64,000 nt of DNA from Symbiodinium kawagutii (Eukaryota > Sar > Dinophyceae > Suessiales > Symbiodiniaceae): the NCBI GenBank assembly GCA_009767595.1, contig VSDK01013692.1, forward strand, positions 174,332 through 238,331, in the 5' to 3' direction. The number at the start of each line of letters is the position of its first letter. Within the stretch, counting starts at the first letter, position 1. This document shows, piece after piece, positions 1 through 7,521 of the stretch. The notes below the pieces were generated by a model. It saw only the letters and a program-made list of their open reading frames with translations, ran no database searches and was not told where the DNA came from. Position numbers and translations under genes: made by a program.

Positions 1-299
1 GATGTCTCCTCATCACCGTTTCTCTTGGAATTATTGTCATCATCGTCGCTGTTGTCGTCACCTCCGTCTGGGTTTGGGTCATTGCCTCCTCCTCCTGCTT
101 GGTGTGCGTCATCATTTTCATCGCTGTCTGAGCTATTGCCTGAACCTTGGGCTGGTTGTTCTGGAACATTGCGGGGTACATCACTTGACAAAGGGGCTTG
201 TGCATCATCTGAACCGTCACTGTGCTTTTTGTAGCCCTGACTTCTGGCGCCACGCGGTGGCATTGTAAAAGGGCTTGGCTTACTGAACTTGGGCGCCAT
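1..299 (-). CDS. Hypothetical acidic protein, N-terminal part, runs off the left edge
   Basis: Reading the minus strand from an ATG at 299-297 gives 99 codons without a stop up to the window edge. The peptide begins MAPKFSKPSPFTMPPRGARS, then becomes low-complexity and acidic, rich in Asp, Ser, Asn and Gly. No domain is recognisable. Base composition is balanced, unlike the AT-rich viral block that starts at about 717, so it belongs to the flanking host DNA. It could be the first exon of a host gene or a retroelement ORF. Long open frames also arise by chance in such repetitive sequence, so support is modest. Confidence 0.35.
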   Translation of the reverse strand, partial: MAPKFSKPSPFTMPPRGARSQGYKKHSDGSDDAQAPLSSDVPRNVPEQPAQGSGNSSDSDENDDAHQAGGGGNDPNPDGGDDNSDDDDNNSKRNGDEET

Positions 300-654
300 T
301 CTTTGCAATCACGAATGACTAGCACAGGTTTATTTACTTGAACCACGAATTGCTACAATCAAAAAAACAATTGATGCCTTCACTGTATGTTTGAAATTCT
401 CACTGCTTCCATGCTCTGGTTGAACTCATCACTGTCTCACTTTGAAATCTTACCGCCCTTTGACCCGACCGCGCCTTTATGTTGATGAAGATGATGAAAA
501 GAATAATGATGATGACAGTGAAGGCAAAGATGAAGAGAACATGAGCAACGCTGTGCGGACGAGATATATAAGGGTTAAGGGTTAAGTAGCAATACAATAT
601 ATAATAGTAATTATCATTAGAATATACTCTTCCCATCTTTATCCCTGACCCCCA

Positions 655-685
<31 letters not shown>

Positions 686-716
686 TTTGTTGTTTTGTTG
701 TTTTTTGTTTTCTTTT
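300..716. other. Left flank, no gene seen
   Basis: Mixed-composition DNA between the left-edge frame and the first viral gene. It contains a GAT/ATG microsatellite at 655-685 and a T-rich run (685-716) that abuts the viral methyltransferase stop. The only long frame here translates the microsatellite into poly-Ile and is an artefact. The host/virus boundary lies somewhere in 655-716. No inverted repeat matching the other end of the element was found. Confidence 0.6.
655..685. repeat. (GAT)n microsatellite at the left junction
   Basis: About ten uninterrupted GAT/ATG units directly outside the AT-rich viral block. ATG-rich sequence also lies outside the right end (20,190-20,280). Confidence 0.9.
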
Positions 717-1316
717 TCAAAATTCCAAAGACAAAAATATTTCAAAAATTAATTTTGAAGGAATGACGTATAATTCATATTGTGTATGTTTATTATTCAC
801 GTGGCTTTTACTTGAACCTCTCTGGGCTGTTTCAACGTGTCGCCCCGCTACAATGCTTTCACAATCCTTTTTACATAATGGCTGTGGCTTCCAAGTGTTT
901 AAATTAGTCCATATCCTCGTTCGTTTTCTATATTTCATTCCATATTTACAATAATCAACGTCAAAATACGGAAGTCCATTCATAAAATCTTGTTGTTTCA
1001 ATAATCCCGTCTGTGGGTTTTCAATAAACCAATATTTACAATCAAAGTAGTCAATAATTTCCAATGTCTTTTTAACAATCTTATTAGCATAATCTATCTT
1101 TCTTTCTCCTACTGTTTTTGCTCTACTGTATTCTGTGCAAGGCGGACTAGCCCATATAACATCTATCTCATCCGGCTTCAACTTTTTATAATTCCATTCT
1201 AGTATGTCAGTTATAATATTAGCATCTTTCAAATCTAGCGATATGACATCATAACCTAACTCACTGGCTACTTTTCCAACACTACCACTTCCACTAAATA
1301 GTTCTAATAATATCAT
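717..1316 (-). CDS. C5-type cytosine DNA methyltransferase, small
   Basis: A 199-aa protein with the landmarks of DNA (cytosine-5) methyltransferases. The AdoMet-binding motif I is LELFSGSGSVG at residues 4-14. The catalytic loop is SPPCTEYS with Cys60, a PPC form in place of the usual PCQ. Motif VI is FIENP at 97-101 and motif VIII-like RKRTRIW is at 130-136. Such enzymes transfer a methyl group from AdoMet to cytosine. At ~200 aa it is shorter than typical bacterial enzymes (~300-400 aa) and has little room for a target-recognition domain, as in compact phage and giant-virus versions. It is the outermost gene of the left arm, reading out of the element. A role in protecting or marking viral DNA is inference. 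Confidence 0.8.
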   Translation of the reverse strand: MILLELFSGSGSVGKVASELGYDVISLDLKDANIITDILEWNYKKLKPDEIDVIWASPPCTEYSRAKTVGERKIDYANKIVKKTLEIIDYFDCKYWFIENPQTGLLKQQDFMNGLPYFDVDYCKYGMKYRKRTRIWTNLNTWKPQPLCKKDCESIVAGRHVETAQRGSSKSHVNNKHTQYELYVIPSKLIFEIFLSLEF

Positions 1317-1346
1317 TATTAAAACTATTCAGAAAATAAATTATCA

Positions 1347-1640
1347 TCAAACAAAATATGAACCGGTGTCACTATCAAACTTAATTTTATAATAGCACAT
1401 TGTTTCAGGTTTTGGGTCTCTTATCTTCTTACCATTCAACATTTCTAAATAGCTTTGTTGCTTCTCTTCAAAAGTTTTACCGGCTGGTTTGCCTCTCTTC
1501 TTATCTTCACTTTCATTTACATAATTGTTTTTCTGTTCCATCTTTTCTAGGATTGTCTTAACAACTTTATTTATTGAAATCAGTTTTTTAGATATTTCAT
1601 CAAATTTAGATGATACTGTTTCAACTTCTTCTTCCGACAT
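1347..1640 (-). CDS. Hypothetical 97-aa protein with predicted coiled coil
   Basis: Begins MSEEEVETVSSKFDEISKKL. The first half has heptad-like hydrophobic spacing (probable coiled coil), the middle is Lys/Glu-rich, and the C-terminus contains CYYKIKFDSDTGSYFV. No family recognised. It lies in the same direction as the methyltransferase, 30 bp upstream of it. A degenerate copy of the two-part promoter motif seen in the right arm lies about 38 nt upstream of its ATG. High AT content and position within the dense gene array support it as a real gene. Confidence 0.65.
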   Translation of the reverse strand: MSEEEVETVSSKFDEISKKLISINKVVKTILEKMEQKNNYVNESEDKKRGKPAGKTFEEKQQSYLEMLNGKKIRDPKPETMCYYKIKFDSDTGSYFV

Positions 1641-1655
1641 ATTGTATATTAAAAA

Positions 1656-1678
1656 CTATAATAAAAGTTTTTTAAAAC
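1656..1678 (-). promoter_or_regulatory. Possible early-type promoter motif, degenerate
   Basis: On the minus strand the sequence reads GTTTTAAAAAACTTTTATTA, similar in order and spacing to the RTCTTAAA-NNN-YTTAAA motif of the right arm, and lies 38 nt before the ATG at 1640. The second half-site is imperfect, so this is a weak call. Confidence 0.3.
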
Positions 1679-1935
1679 AAACGTATTTGTATATCTTCAC
1701 AGCGCCTTTTCCAGAAAAATCATCAACTTATATTTATAAGTTGCTGATTTGATTGCTTCAACTGCTACACAAAAGTAAAATGAATTCAACACATCTTCTA
1801 TTGCTTTATGAATTCGCTCGGGGAAAGGCAACTTCTTGAAACTAATTAACCTATTGCGGGGTTAATATGCTACTTCATTCTGTTCATCTGTTCCCGTGAA
1901 GTTGCCCTATTAACAAATAATATTATATTTTAATT

Positions 1936-1958
1936 TCTAATATATTTTAATACTATTT
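1936..1958 (+). promoter_or_regulatory. TCTA-type promoter of the packaging ATPase gene
   Basis: TCTAATATATTTTAATACTA begins 23 nt before the ATG at 1959. The TCTA box in AT-rich context recurs at 16-23 nt before eight other genes of the element. Confidence 0.6.
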
Positions 1959-2732
1959 ATGAGTAACAATTCAGTTCCAAAAATTGAACCAATCAATGTA
2001 AAGCAATATGAATTTAAACAATCACCATACAAACAAGCGGACAAACTACCATTCAGAAGCATCATTGTTTCAGCTTCACAGGGTGGTAAGGGTATTCTTA
2101 TTCAAAACCTAGTGTTGAAAATTTATCGTGGTTGTTTTGAACGCATTTACATCGTATCACCGACAGCTCACATAGATGAAGCATACAAGGAAGTGATAAA
2201 ATATATTGAGAAAGAACTAAAAGTTGATAATAAGAAAGAGCAATACCTATATGACGAGTATAATCCAGAAGCACTAGAACACATAATAGACACACAACAT
2301 AAAGTGATAGAATACCAAAAGAAAATGAAAATGAGTAAATTATTTAGTTGCTTATTGATTATAGACGATTTCGCAGAAGACAAAACTTTTATGAGATATT
2401 CAAAAGTCCTACACGGTCTATACACAAAATCTAGACACTTCGGTTTATCAGTCATAACAGCCAGTCAGAAATATAACGCGTTAGCTCCAATAGTTAGATT
2501 AAATACATCTTCATTATACATCTTCAAGTTGAAAAATATGGCAGAAGTTGATGCCTTTGTTCAAGAGCAGTCAGCATTAGTTGATAAGAAAACAGTTTAT
2601 GACATTTACAAACTAGCTACCGAAGAACCTTACTCATTTCTATTTGTAAAACTTCGCGAGAGTGATGTAAATAAAATTTTTATGGTTCGTTTTGAACGCG
2701 CTGTTCATATCAATCAAGATGAAATCGTTTAA
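1959..2732 (+). CDS. Packaging ATPase (A32/FtsK-HerA superfamily)
   Basis: A 257-aa P-loop ATPase of the type that pumps viral DNA into capsids. The Walker A region is SASQGGKG at residues 38-45. The catalytic Lys44 is kept, but the Ser/Thr that normally follows is Gly. It continues into IYRGCFERIYIVSPTAHID, a pattern typical of polinton and virophage packaging ATPases as I recall them. Walker B is LLIIDDF with Asp136-Asp137, and the downstream sensor-like Gln is in VITASQ at 165-170. Length matches the family (~220-280 aa). It is preceded by a TCTA promoter and followed by a hairpin that overlaps its stop codon, shared with the convergent 77-aa gene. Together with the capsid proteins it forms the morphogenesis module. 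Confidence 0.88.
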   Translation: MSNNSVPKIEPINVKQYEFKQSPYKQADKLPFRSIIVSASQGGKGILIQNLVLKIYRGCFERIYIVSPTAHIDEAYKEVIKYIEKELKVDNKKEQYLYDEYNPEALEHIIDTQHKVIEYQKKMKMSKLFSCLLIIDDFAEDKTFMRYSKVLHGLYTKSRHFGLSVITASQKYNALAPIVRLNTSSLYIFKLKNMAEVDAFVQEQSALVDKKTVYDIYKLATEEPYSFLFVKLRESDVNKIFMVRFERAVHINQDEIV

Positions 2733-2760
2733 TAATATTAAATCTATTAATATTATTAAA
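2728..2760. terminator. Bidirectional 3'-end hairpin
   Basis: Perfect 13-bp inverted repeat TTTAATAATATTA (2728-2740) / TAATATTATTAAA (2748-2760) with the 7-nt loop AATCTAT. It spans the stop codons of two convergent genes, the ATPase (2730-2732) and the 77-aa gene (2756-2758). Confidence 0.65.
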
Positions 2761-2989
2761 TTATTGACATACTGCAAAAATCTAACTTTGGAGCCATCAT
2801 ATGAAATCTAGCACGGTCTTTACTCTGTATTTCTTCCACTTCTGAAATAATTTCTTTCAAACATTTTACTAATACTATTTTATTTATTTCTACCTCATTA
2901 CCTATATCACCACAATCCACATTCAAATCTTTTATTTTAGTCATATACTCATTTTCTTTTTTGGTCTTTTTGTTAAATACATTTCCCAT
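2756..2989 (-). CDS. Hypothetical 77-aa protein, possible N-myristoylation signal
   Basis: Begins MGNVFNKKTKKE, which fits the N-myristoylation pattern (Met removed, Gly2, small or polar residue at 3, basic residues nearby). The middle has a helical, charged stretch (EINKIVLVKCLKEIISEVEE). No family recognised. It has its own TCTA box 16 nt upstream and shares a 3' hairpin with the convergent ATPase gene. A membrane-associated virion or assembly role is a guess from the start motif only. Confidence 0.65.
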   Translation of the reverse strand: MGNVFNKKTKKENEYMTKIKDLNVDCGDIGNEVEINKIVLVKCLKEIISEVEEIQSKDRARFHMMAPKLDFCSMSII

Positions 2990-3005
2990 ATATTATTATA
3001 TTAGA
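2990..3005 (-). promoter_or_regulatory. TCTA-type promoter of the 77-aa gene
   Basis: On the minus strand TCTAATATAATAATAT directly precedes the ATG, with the T of TCTA 16 nt upstream. Confidence 0.55.
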
Positions 3006-3011
3006 TTTTAT

Positions 3012-5915
3012 TTATTTTGTTGTTGTTGTTGCCTTTGCCCTTGTTTTAGGTCGCGTAGCCTCGCGAGGCTCTGACGAGCGTCTTTTCAATTCTTTTACTG
3101 CTTCTTGCAATTCATAAACCGAACTCTCTAAATGCTCTATTTTATTCTGTTGCTCTTGGCAACATTTCCATAACAAACAACACATACGACCATAATTCAT
3201 ACTCAAATATTCTTGACCAGTAACTACTATATTTTCAATTTCATCTGGTATATTTTCTAAAACATCATTTGCTATAAAACCGATATTGGTCTTCTTTTTC
3301 TTATCATCTTTTAATTTAAATTTTTTAACATTAATTTTTTTAACTATTTCACTACAATTTGAATGAAAGTCGTCAATGTCCTCTTTTAATCTTTTATCGG
3401 ATGTTTCAGTTAATGCTACACATTGAATATTTTGATTGCTTACAATGTCAGTCCTAACTTGAAAATTTGTAAGCGAACTATCGTAAAACATATAATCAGT
3501 TCCATTATATCTAAATGAAATATCATTTGGTTCTAAACTATCGTGACTATCAAATATATGTGCTTTAATAGTGTTACATTGAATAAATTTACCAGTATTA
3601 ATACTTACATCTTTATCAAACTTAAATATTCCATTAGGATAAGTAACGTCGCCAACATCATATGTTAATATAGCAGTTCCTGCATTTTGTTTTATAACTA
3701 AATTGGTATTTCCAACAGTGTCTATTGTATCAGTTTTTAAACCAACGCCTGTATTTAATTCTACATTACCATTTTTTAAATAAAAGAAGTCCGTTGCATT
3801 CCTTCTAAATGATACATCTGAATTACCTAGACTATCGTAAATATCACTTTGACATCCAGTTAGCAATCTTGTTCTTAACGATGTCCCACCCAGTTGAACA
3901 AAATCAACAGCATCCCGTTTTAAATAAACATCATTAGCACCATTACTATCATAACTATTACATTGAATTTGCTTACCACTATCAATAACAATATTCCTTA
4001 AACTTCTTATATCTTCTGTTAAATACCTTAAAACAAGATATACAAGTCTCGCATCCCCTGTTGAATTACCACCATCAATATCTATATTGACATTTGTATT
4101 TTTACATCTAAATCTATCAGCGAGGACTTGGTCGGTAGATACAGTATTATTTGATAAAATGTCATTATATAAAGTGAAACCGTCTGGCATTGTAATTCTA
4201 TCACTTTGTAAAGTTAAAAGTGTTGCGCCGTTTCTTTGAATTACCATATTATTATCACCATCAGTATTTATGGTATTACAGTTAATAGGCAGTGTTGATA
4301 ATACTTTATCTGCATTAATTGATAAAACATTACTTGTAGCGCCTAAACCAAATGATATAATGGGGTTTTTTGTTGTTTCTTTATTCCATAAATTAAAAAC
4401 ATTATCAGCACCGACATTTTCTAAACTTTCCTTTATATGAGATTTACTTTGACCTCCTTTAATTAATAAACTTTTTGTAAATTCAACTTGATGAGTAGAA
4501 TTACCAAATTTAAAATATTCATCTCCATTTCTTTTAAATATTAAATCACCAGCGGGAGAGTTAATTTCACCAGTTTTAATCCAACCATTTACTGTTAAAT
4601 TATTAGAACTAACAATATTTTTTGAAAATAAAATATCGTCATTTACTTGTCTAAATTTCATAACTTCAACGCCATTTCTTAAATATGTAATATCAACATC
4701 GCCATTACTATCATAACTATTTAGTGAAATTTTCTTACCAGCATCAACAGTAATATCTCTTAACATTCTTAAATCTTCTGTTAAATGTTGATAAGTCATA
4801 AATGGTATTCGTCCAGTCTGTGTTATATTAGCGCCTTCAAAAGTTGTATCAACATTAAAATTTCTACATCTAAAAGTATCAGCATAAACAAAATCGCCGT
4901 GTAATGAAGTAGTAAAAATATTATTTATTGTTAAATCATTTGCTACAATATTTTTTGAAACTAATATGTCATCTTCTGTTTTTCTGAACCTCATAAATTC
5001 AACACCGTTTCTTAAATATGTAATATCAGTATTGCCATTACTATCATAATTATTTAACGAAATTTTCTTTCCAACATCAACAGTAATATCTCTTAAAAAT
5101 TGTAAATCTTCTGTTAGGTGTTTATAGTTCATAAATGTTATTCGTCCAGTCTGTGTTATATTAGCACCTAAAAACGGAGTATCAACATTATAATTTCTAC
5201 ATCTAAAACTGTCAGCATAACATTCATTGCCGTAAAATGAAGTGCTAAAAATATTATTACCTGAAAAATCATTTGCTTCAATATTTTTTGAAAATAATAC
5301 ATCATCTTCTGTTTTTCTAAATCTCATAAATTCAACGCCGTTTCTTAAATATAAAGTGCTACTATCATCAAATGAATTATAAGTGTTTGCTTGGACTTGA
5401 GCAGGTGCTACTAGATTGATACCTGCGTTTAATTCTAAACTGCTATTTTTTAAATAACAAATATCAAATGTATTTCTTTTAAATGTTATATCGCTTATAC
5501 CATTAGAGTTTATTGTATTGGAACGCAGTTCCCCACTTAAAATAACATCACTACCTTGAATGGAATTGGAACTATTCAACGATAAAACTGTCATATTACC
5601 TCCGATTTCAGCATCACCATTAACATAAAAATCCTTTGTTGAAGACACAGCATTCAATATAATCTTGGAAGTGCCTAATACGTGTCCTATACGTAAAGTC
5701 CCGCTCATATCTTGGGGGTTGTCAATATTAAGTTTAGTATCTAATAAATTATTGGTCTCAGTCTTATCATAGTAATTTGTTAAATCAACACCTCCAACAC
5801 CTTGGGCAACTGCTGTATTAACAAATTCCTCTGTTGCTAAATTACTGCTTCCAGTATTTAATAACTTAATAAAGTCAGTTCCAATAAATCTAGTTGAGCC
5901 ATCTAAACTAACCAT
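3012..5915 (-). CDS. Fibre-like protein with C-terminal S74 intramolecular chaperone domain
   Basis: A 967-aa protein, the second largest of the element. The C-terminal ~130 residues contain SDKRLKEDI from Ser839-Asp840, then IGFIANDV and a long coiled coil ending in basic residues. This is the signature of the peptidase S74 / endosialidase-type chaperone that trimerises phage tail fibres and cuts itself off at the Ser of the SD dyad. The body is beta-rich, with recurrent YLRNGVEFMRF and FKRNG motifs and tandem 111-residue repeats. A trimeric spike or receptor-binding fibre is the natural inference, followed by self-cleavage. It has a TCTA promoter and lies among capsid genes. The assignment rests on the C-terminal motif, since the repeat body has no specific homology I can name. 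Confidence 0.78.
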   Translation of the reverse strand: MVSLDGSTRFIGTDFIKLLNTGSSNLATEEFVNTAVAQGVGGVDLTNYYDKTETNNLLDTKLNIDNPQDMSGTLRIGHVLGTSKIILNAVSSTKDFYVNGDAEIGGNMTVLSLNSSNSIQGSDVILSGELRSNTINSNGISDITFKRNTFDICYLKNSSLELNAGINLVAPAQVQANTYNSFDDSSTLYLRNGVEFMRFRKTEDDVLFSKNIEANDFSGNNIFSTSFYGNECYADSFRCRNYNVDTPFLGANITQTGRITFMNYKHLTEDLQFLRDITVDVGKKISLNNYDSNGNTDITYLRNGVEFMRFRKTEDDILVSKNIVANDLTINNIFTTSLHGDFVYADTFRCRNFNVDTTFEGANITQTGRIPFMTYQHLTEDLRMLRDITVDAGKKISLNSYDSNGDVDITYLRNGVEVMKFRQVNDDILFSKNIVSSNNLTVNGWIKTGEINSPAGDLIFKRNGDEYFKFGNSTHQVEFTKSLLIKGGQSKSHIKESLENVGADNVFNLWNKETTKNPIISFGLGATSNVLSINADKVLSTLPINCNTINTDGDNNMVIQRNGATLLTLQSDRITMPDGFTLYNDILSNNTVSTDQVLADRFRCKNTNVNIDIDGGNSTGDARLVYLVLRYLTEDIRSLRNIVIDSGKQIQCNSYDSNGANDVYLKRDAVDFVQLGGTSLRTRLLTGCQSDIYDSLGNSDVSFRRNATDFFYLKNGNVELNTGVGLKTDTIDTVGNTNLVIKQNAGTAILTYDVGDVTYPNGIFKFDKDVSINTGKFIQCNTIKAHIFDSHDSLEPNDISFRYNGTDYMFYDSSLTNFQVRTDIVSNQNIQCVALTETSDKRLKEDIDDFHSNCSEIVKKINVKKFKLKDDKKKKTNIGFIANDVLENIPDEIENIVVTGQEYLSMNYGRMCCLLWKCCQEQQNKIEHLESSVYELQEAVKELKRRSSEPREATRPKTRAKATTTTK
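4665..5340 (-). repeat. Tandem 333-bp coding repeats in the fibre gene
   Basis: The segment encoding YLRNG-VE-FMRF recurs at 5331, 4998 and 4665, exactly 333 bp (111 codons) apart. Intervening blocks share RCRN-NVDT, ANITQTGRI, HLTEDL-LRDITVD-GKKISLN and YDSNG. The copies differ at scattered positions, so they are diverged rather than freshly duplicated. Confidence 0.85.
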
Positions 5916-5934
5916 TTAATATATTAATTATAGA
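5916..5934 (-). promoter_or_regulatory. TCTA-type promoter of the fibre gene
   Basis: On the minus strand TCTATAATTAATATATTAA precedes the ATG at 5915, with TCTA 19 nt upstream. Confidence 0.55.
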
Positions 5935-5936
5935 TT

Positions 5937-6488
5937 TTATCTTTTTTTACTTTTTGTTGAAAACATATTAGAACATAACTTATTGTATTTGTCTTGCTTC
6001 TGTTTTATATATTCATTTTGTAAAAGTTGATAGTGTTGTTGCAATGAAGTTATTGTATTGGCTGGTTGAGGGGGTGGTTTGATGAGTTTGAATTTTATTT
6101 GTTCTGGTTCTTCATCTTCATATATTTCTTGTGTAGATATTCTTGGTTTTGGTGCTTGTTTTGCTTTTGGCTTTGCTTGTTTCTTGACAGGTGGTGGTTC
6201 TGGAAAACATTTATGACTATATCTTAAATTTTTGTAGGTCATCTGTTTTTGACAGTCGGGACAATTTACTAAATCACCTGCTTTTGGCTTTGGTTTTGGT
6301 TTTGGTTTTGCTTTTGGTTCTTCTTTAACTTCTTCTTTTACATCTTCTTTAACTTCTTCATTTTGTTCTTCAACAACTTCATTAGAAACAAATGTATCAA
6401 TTGGTTCAACTTGTGTTGCTTCTTCAATCATTGGTGGTTGTTCAACTTCCTTATCTCCTTCATTTAAATCCACTACTGAAATTGACAT
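5937..6488 (-). CDS. Hypothetical acidic/Lys-Pro-rich protein with a zinc finger
   Basis: 183 aa. The N-terminal half is Glu/Val-rich and ends in alternating Lys-Pro repeats (KPKPKPKPK). A single zinc-binding motif follows, CPDCQKQMTYKNLRYSHKC, with Cys pair, His and Cys. The rest is Lys/Pro/Gln-rich with a coiled-coil-like tail ending KSKKR. The finger resembles those in three other proteins of the element. No TCTA box was found upstream, unlike its neighbours. It could be a nucleic-acid-binding virion or regulatory protein, but the function is unassigned. It lies between the fibre and penton genes, all in the same direction. Confidence 0.68.
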   Translation of the reverse strand: MSISVVDLNEGDKEVEQPPMIEEATQVEPIDTFVSNEVVEEQNEEVKEDVKEEVKEEPKAKPKPKPKPKAGDLVNCPDCQKQMTYKNLRYSHKCFPEPPPVKKQAKPKAKQAPKPRISTQEIYEDEEPEQIKFKLIKPPPQPANTITSLQQHYQLLQNEYIKQKQDKYNKLCSNMFSTKSKKR

Positions 6489-6512
6489 ATATAAAAAGTA
6501 ATATATTTTTCT

Positions 6513-6551
6513 TAATATTTTCTTATTTTTGCTTAAAATAGGAAAATATTA
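6513..6551 (-). terminator. 3'-end hairpin downstream of the penton-like gene
   Basis: Near-perfect 17-bp inverted repeat, one mismatch (tolerable as G-U in RNA): TAATATTTTCTTATTTT (6513-6529) and AAAATAGGAAAATATTA (6535-6551) with a 5-nt loop. It lies 54 nt past the stop of the 6605-7474 gene. Confidence 0.5.
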
Positions 6552-6604
6552 GGTCACAATATTAAAAAATAAATTATTATTGTTGCCTCTTATGATTTAT
6601 TTTT

Positions 6605-7474
6605 TCAATAAGACGGATGTTCAAAAACTAATGCGAATTCAAGGGGTATATTGTATAAGTTAATGGTTTTACTCTTCTCATCCGTTAATCTGAATGAAAG
6701 CCTTTTTAAATTTTTGCCACTGACATCAATGTAGTCTTGTGCCATTGCCCCTGAATGAGCGTCATTAACCACACCGCCTAATTGTTGGTCTATAAGGATT
6801 TTACGGATTATAGAAGATGAATATGTATTAGGTGCTGAATATCTATGGTCAGTTAAGTCGGGTGAATTCAGATACAGGGCTCTAAACGGTATTAAATTAA
6901 GATATGAAGAAGTCCAAGTCGTTAAGCCTCCACTAGTGGCAACAAAATTACTCAACAAATAATTTATTGATACTATATAATTAGTGTTGTAATCAGCATC
7001 TCCTCTATTCCACTCACTGCCTACATATGTTGATAATTCCGTATCGGTAGGTATTTTAAGTTTGAAATTTAATCCATCAGCAACTTTTATTTCCATTGTT
7101 CGGGTGGCACTTGAATAGGCATAAACAAAAATATCATTTCCTGCGTTCAGGTCTCTAACAGCATCATTCAATTTAGTTACTATATCATAACTTAACTGTT
7201 CAGCAAAATATATCTTATTACTTAAATCAAGAATAACACATCTCAATAAAGTATCAGTATTGTCATAAATCATAGCGTAGAATTTTTCAAAGAAGCCTAT
7301 CTCTGTCGTTTTCCACACCGTTGGCAAAGAAACTTCTGTAATATACATTCGTGTCCCTTCTGGACACTCAAAATTGGTATCTAATTCAACTATAAAGTCA
7401 CTACTTGAATTTGACTGTGGTAATCGGTAATTGGAATTAACATATACTTTTTTGTAAGTAAGTTTATTACTCAT
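6605..7474 (-). CDS. Minor capsid (penton-type) protein
   Basis: 289 aa, close to the ~260-310 aa usual for Polinton and virophage penton proteins, which form a single jelly-roll at the capsid five-fold vertices. It starts MSNKLTYKKVYVNSNYRLPQ and continues with a pattern seen in this family, an early YVNS-R-Q--S-SDF segment followed by alternating beta-strand-like stretches. The C-terminus (LSFRLTDEKSKTINLYNIPLEF) has the L--RL-D form I associate with the final strands. No catalytic motif. Size, strand pattern and company with the major capsid protein and ATPase support the call. It is divergent from the lipase-like gene, with a 47-bp shared promoter region. Confidence 0.72.
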   Translation of the reverse strand: MSNKLTYKKVYVNSNYRLPQSNSSSDFIVELDTNFECPEGTRMYITEVSLPTVWKTTEIGFFEKFYAMIYDNTDTLLRCVILDLSNKIYFAEQLSYDIVTKLNDAVRDLNAGNDIFVYAYSSATRTMEIKVADGLNFKLKIPTDTELSTYVGSEWNRGDADYNTNYIVSINYLLSNFVATSGGLTTWTSSYLNLIPFRALYLNSPDLTDHRYSAPNTYSSSIIRKILIDQQLGGVVNDAHSGAMAQDYIDVSGKNLKRLSFRLTDEKSKTINLYNIPLEFALVFEHPSY

Positions 7475-7521
7475 TATCTATATGATTAATTTAGATTTTT
7501 ATATACTATTAATATATTAAA
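7475..7521. promoter_or_regulatory. Divergent promoter region between penton-like and lipase-like genes
   Basis: 47 bp of almost pure A/T. On the minus strand TCTAAATTAATCATATAGAT starts 21 nt before the penton ATG. On the plus strand a weaker box (TACTATTAATATATT) lies ~18 nt before the ATG at 7522, without a perfect TCTA. Confidence 0.5.

Larger units (their letters stand above)
1641..1958. other. Longest intergenic space of the element, with inverted repeats
   Basis: About 318 bp between divergent genes. Local composition is less AT-biased than its surroundings. Two sets of complementary segments are present. GGCAACTTC (1827-1835) pairs with GAAGTTGCC (1898-1906). Inside them, ATTAACC (1845-1851) pairs with GGTTAAT (1860-1866). 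A further near-match CGGGGAA (1819-1825) / TTCCCG (1891-1896) would cross the outer stem. No ORF. It may be a structured RNA, an origin or a regulatory region, and the sequence does not decide between these. Confidence 0.5.

Noticed and set aside
400-720. 106-codon minus-strand frame
   Set aside because: Its core is poly-Ile from the GAT microsatellite, with no protein-like composition otherwise.
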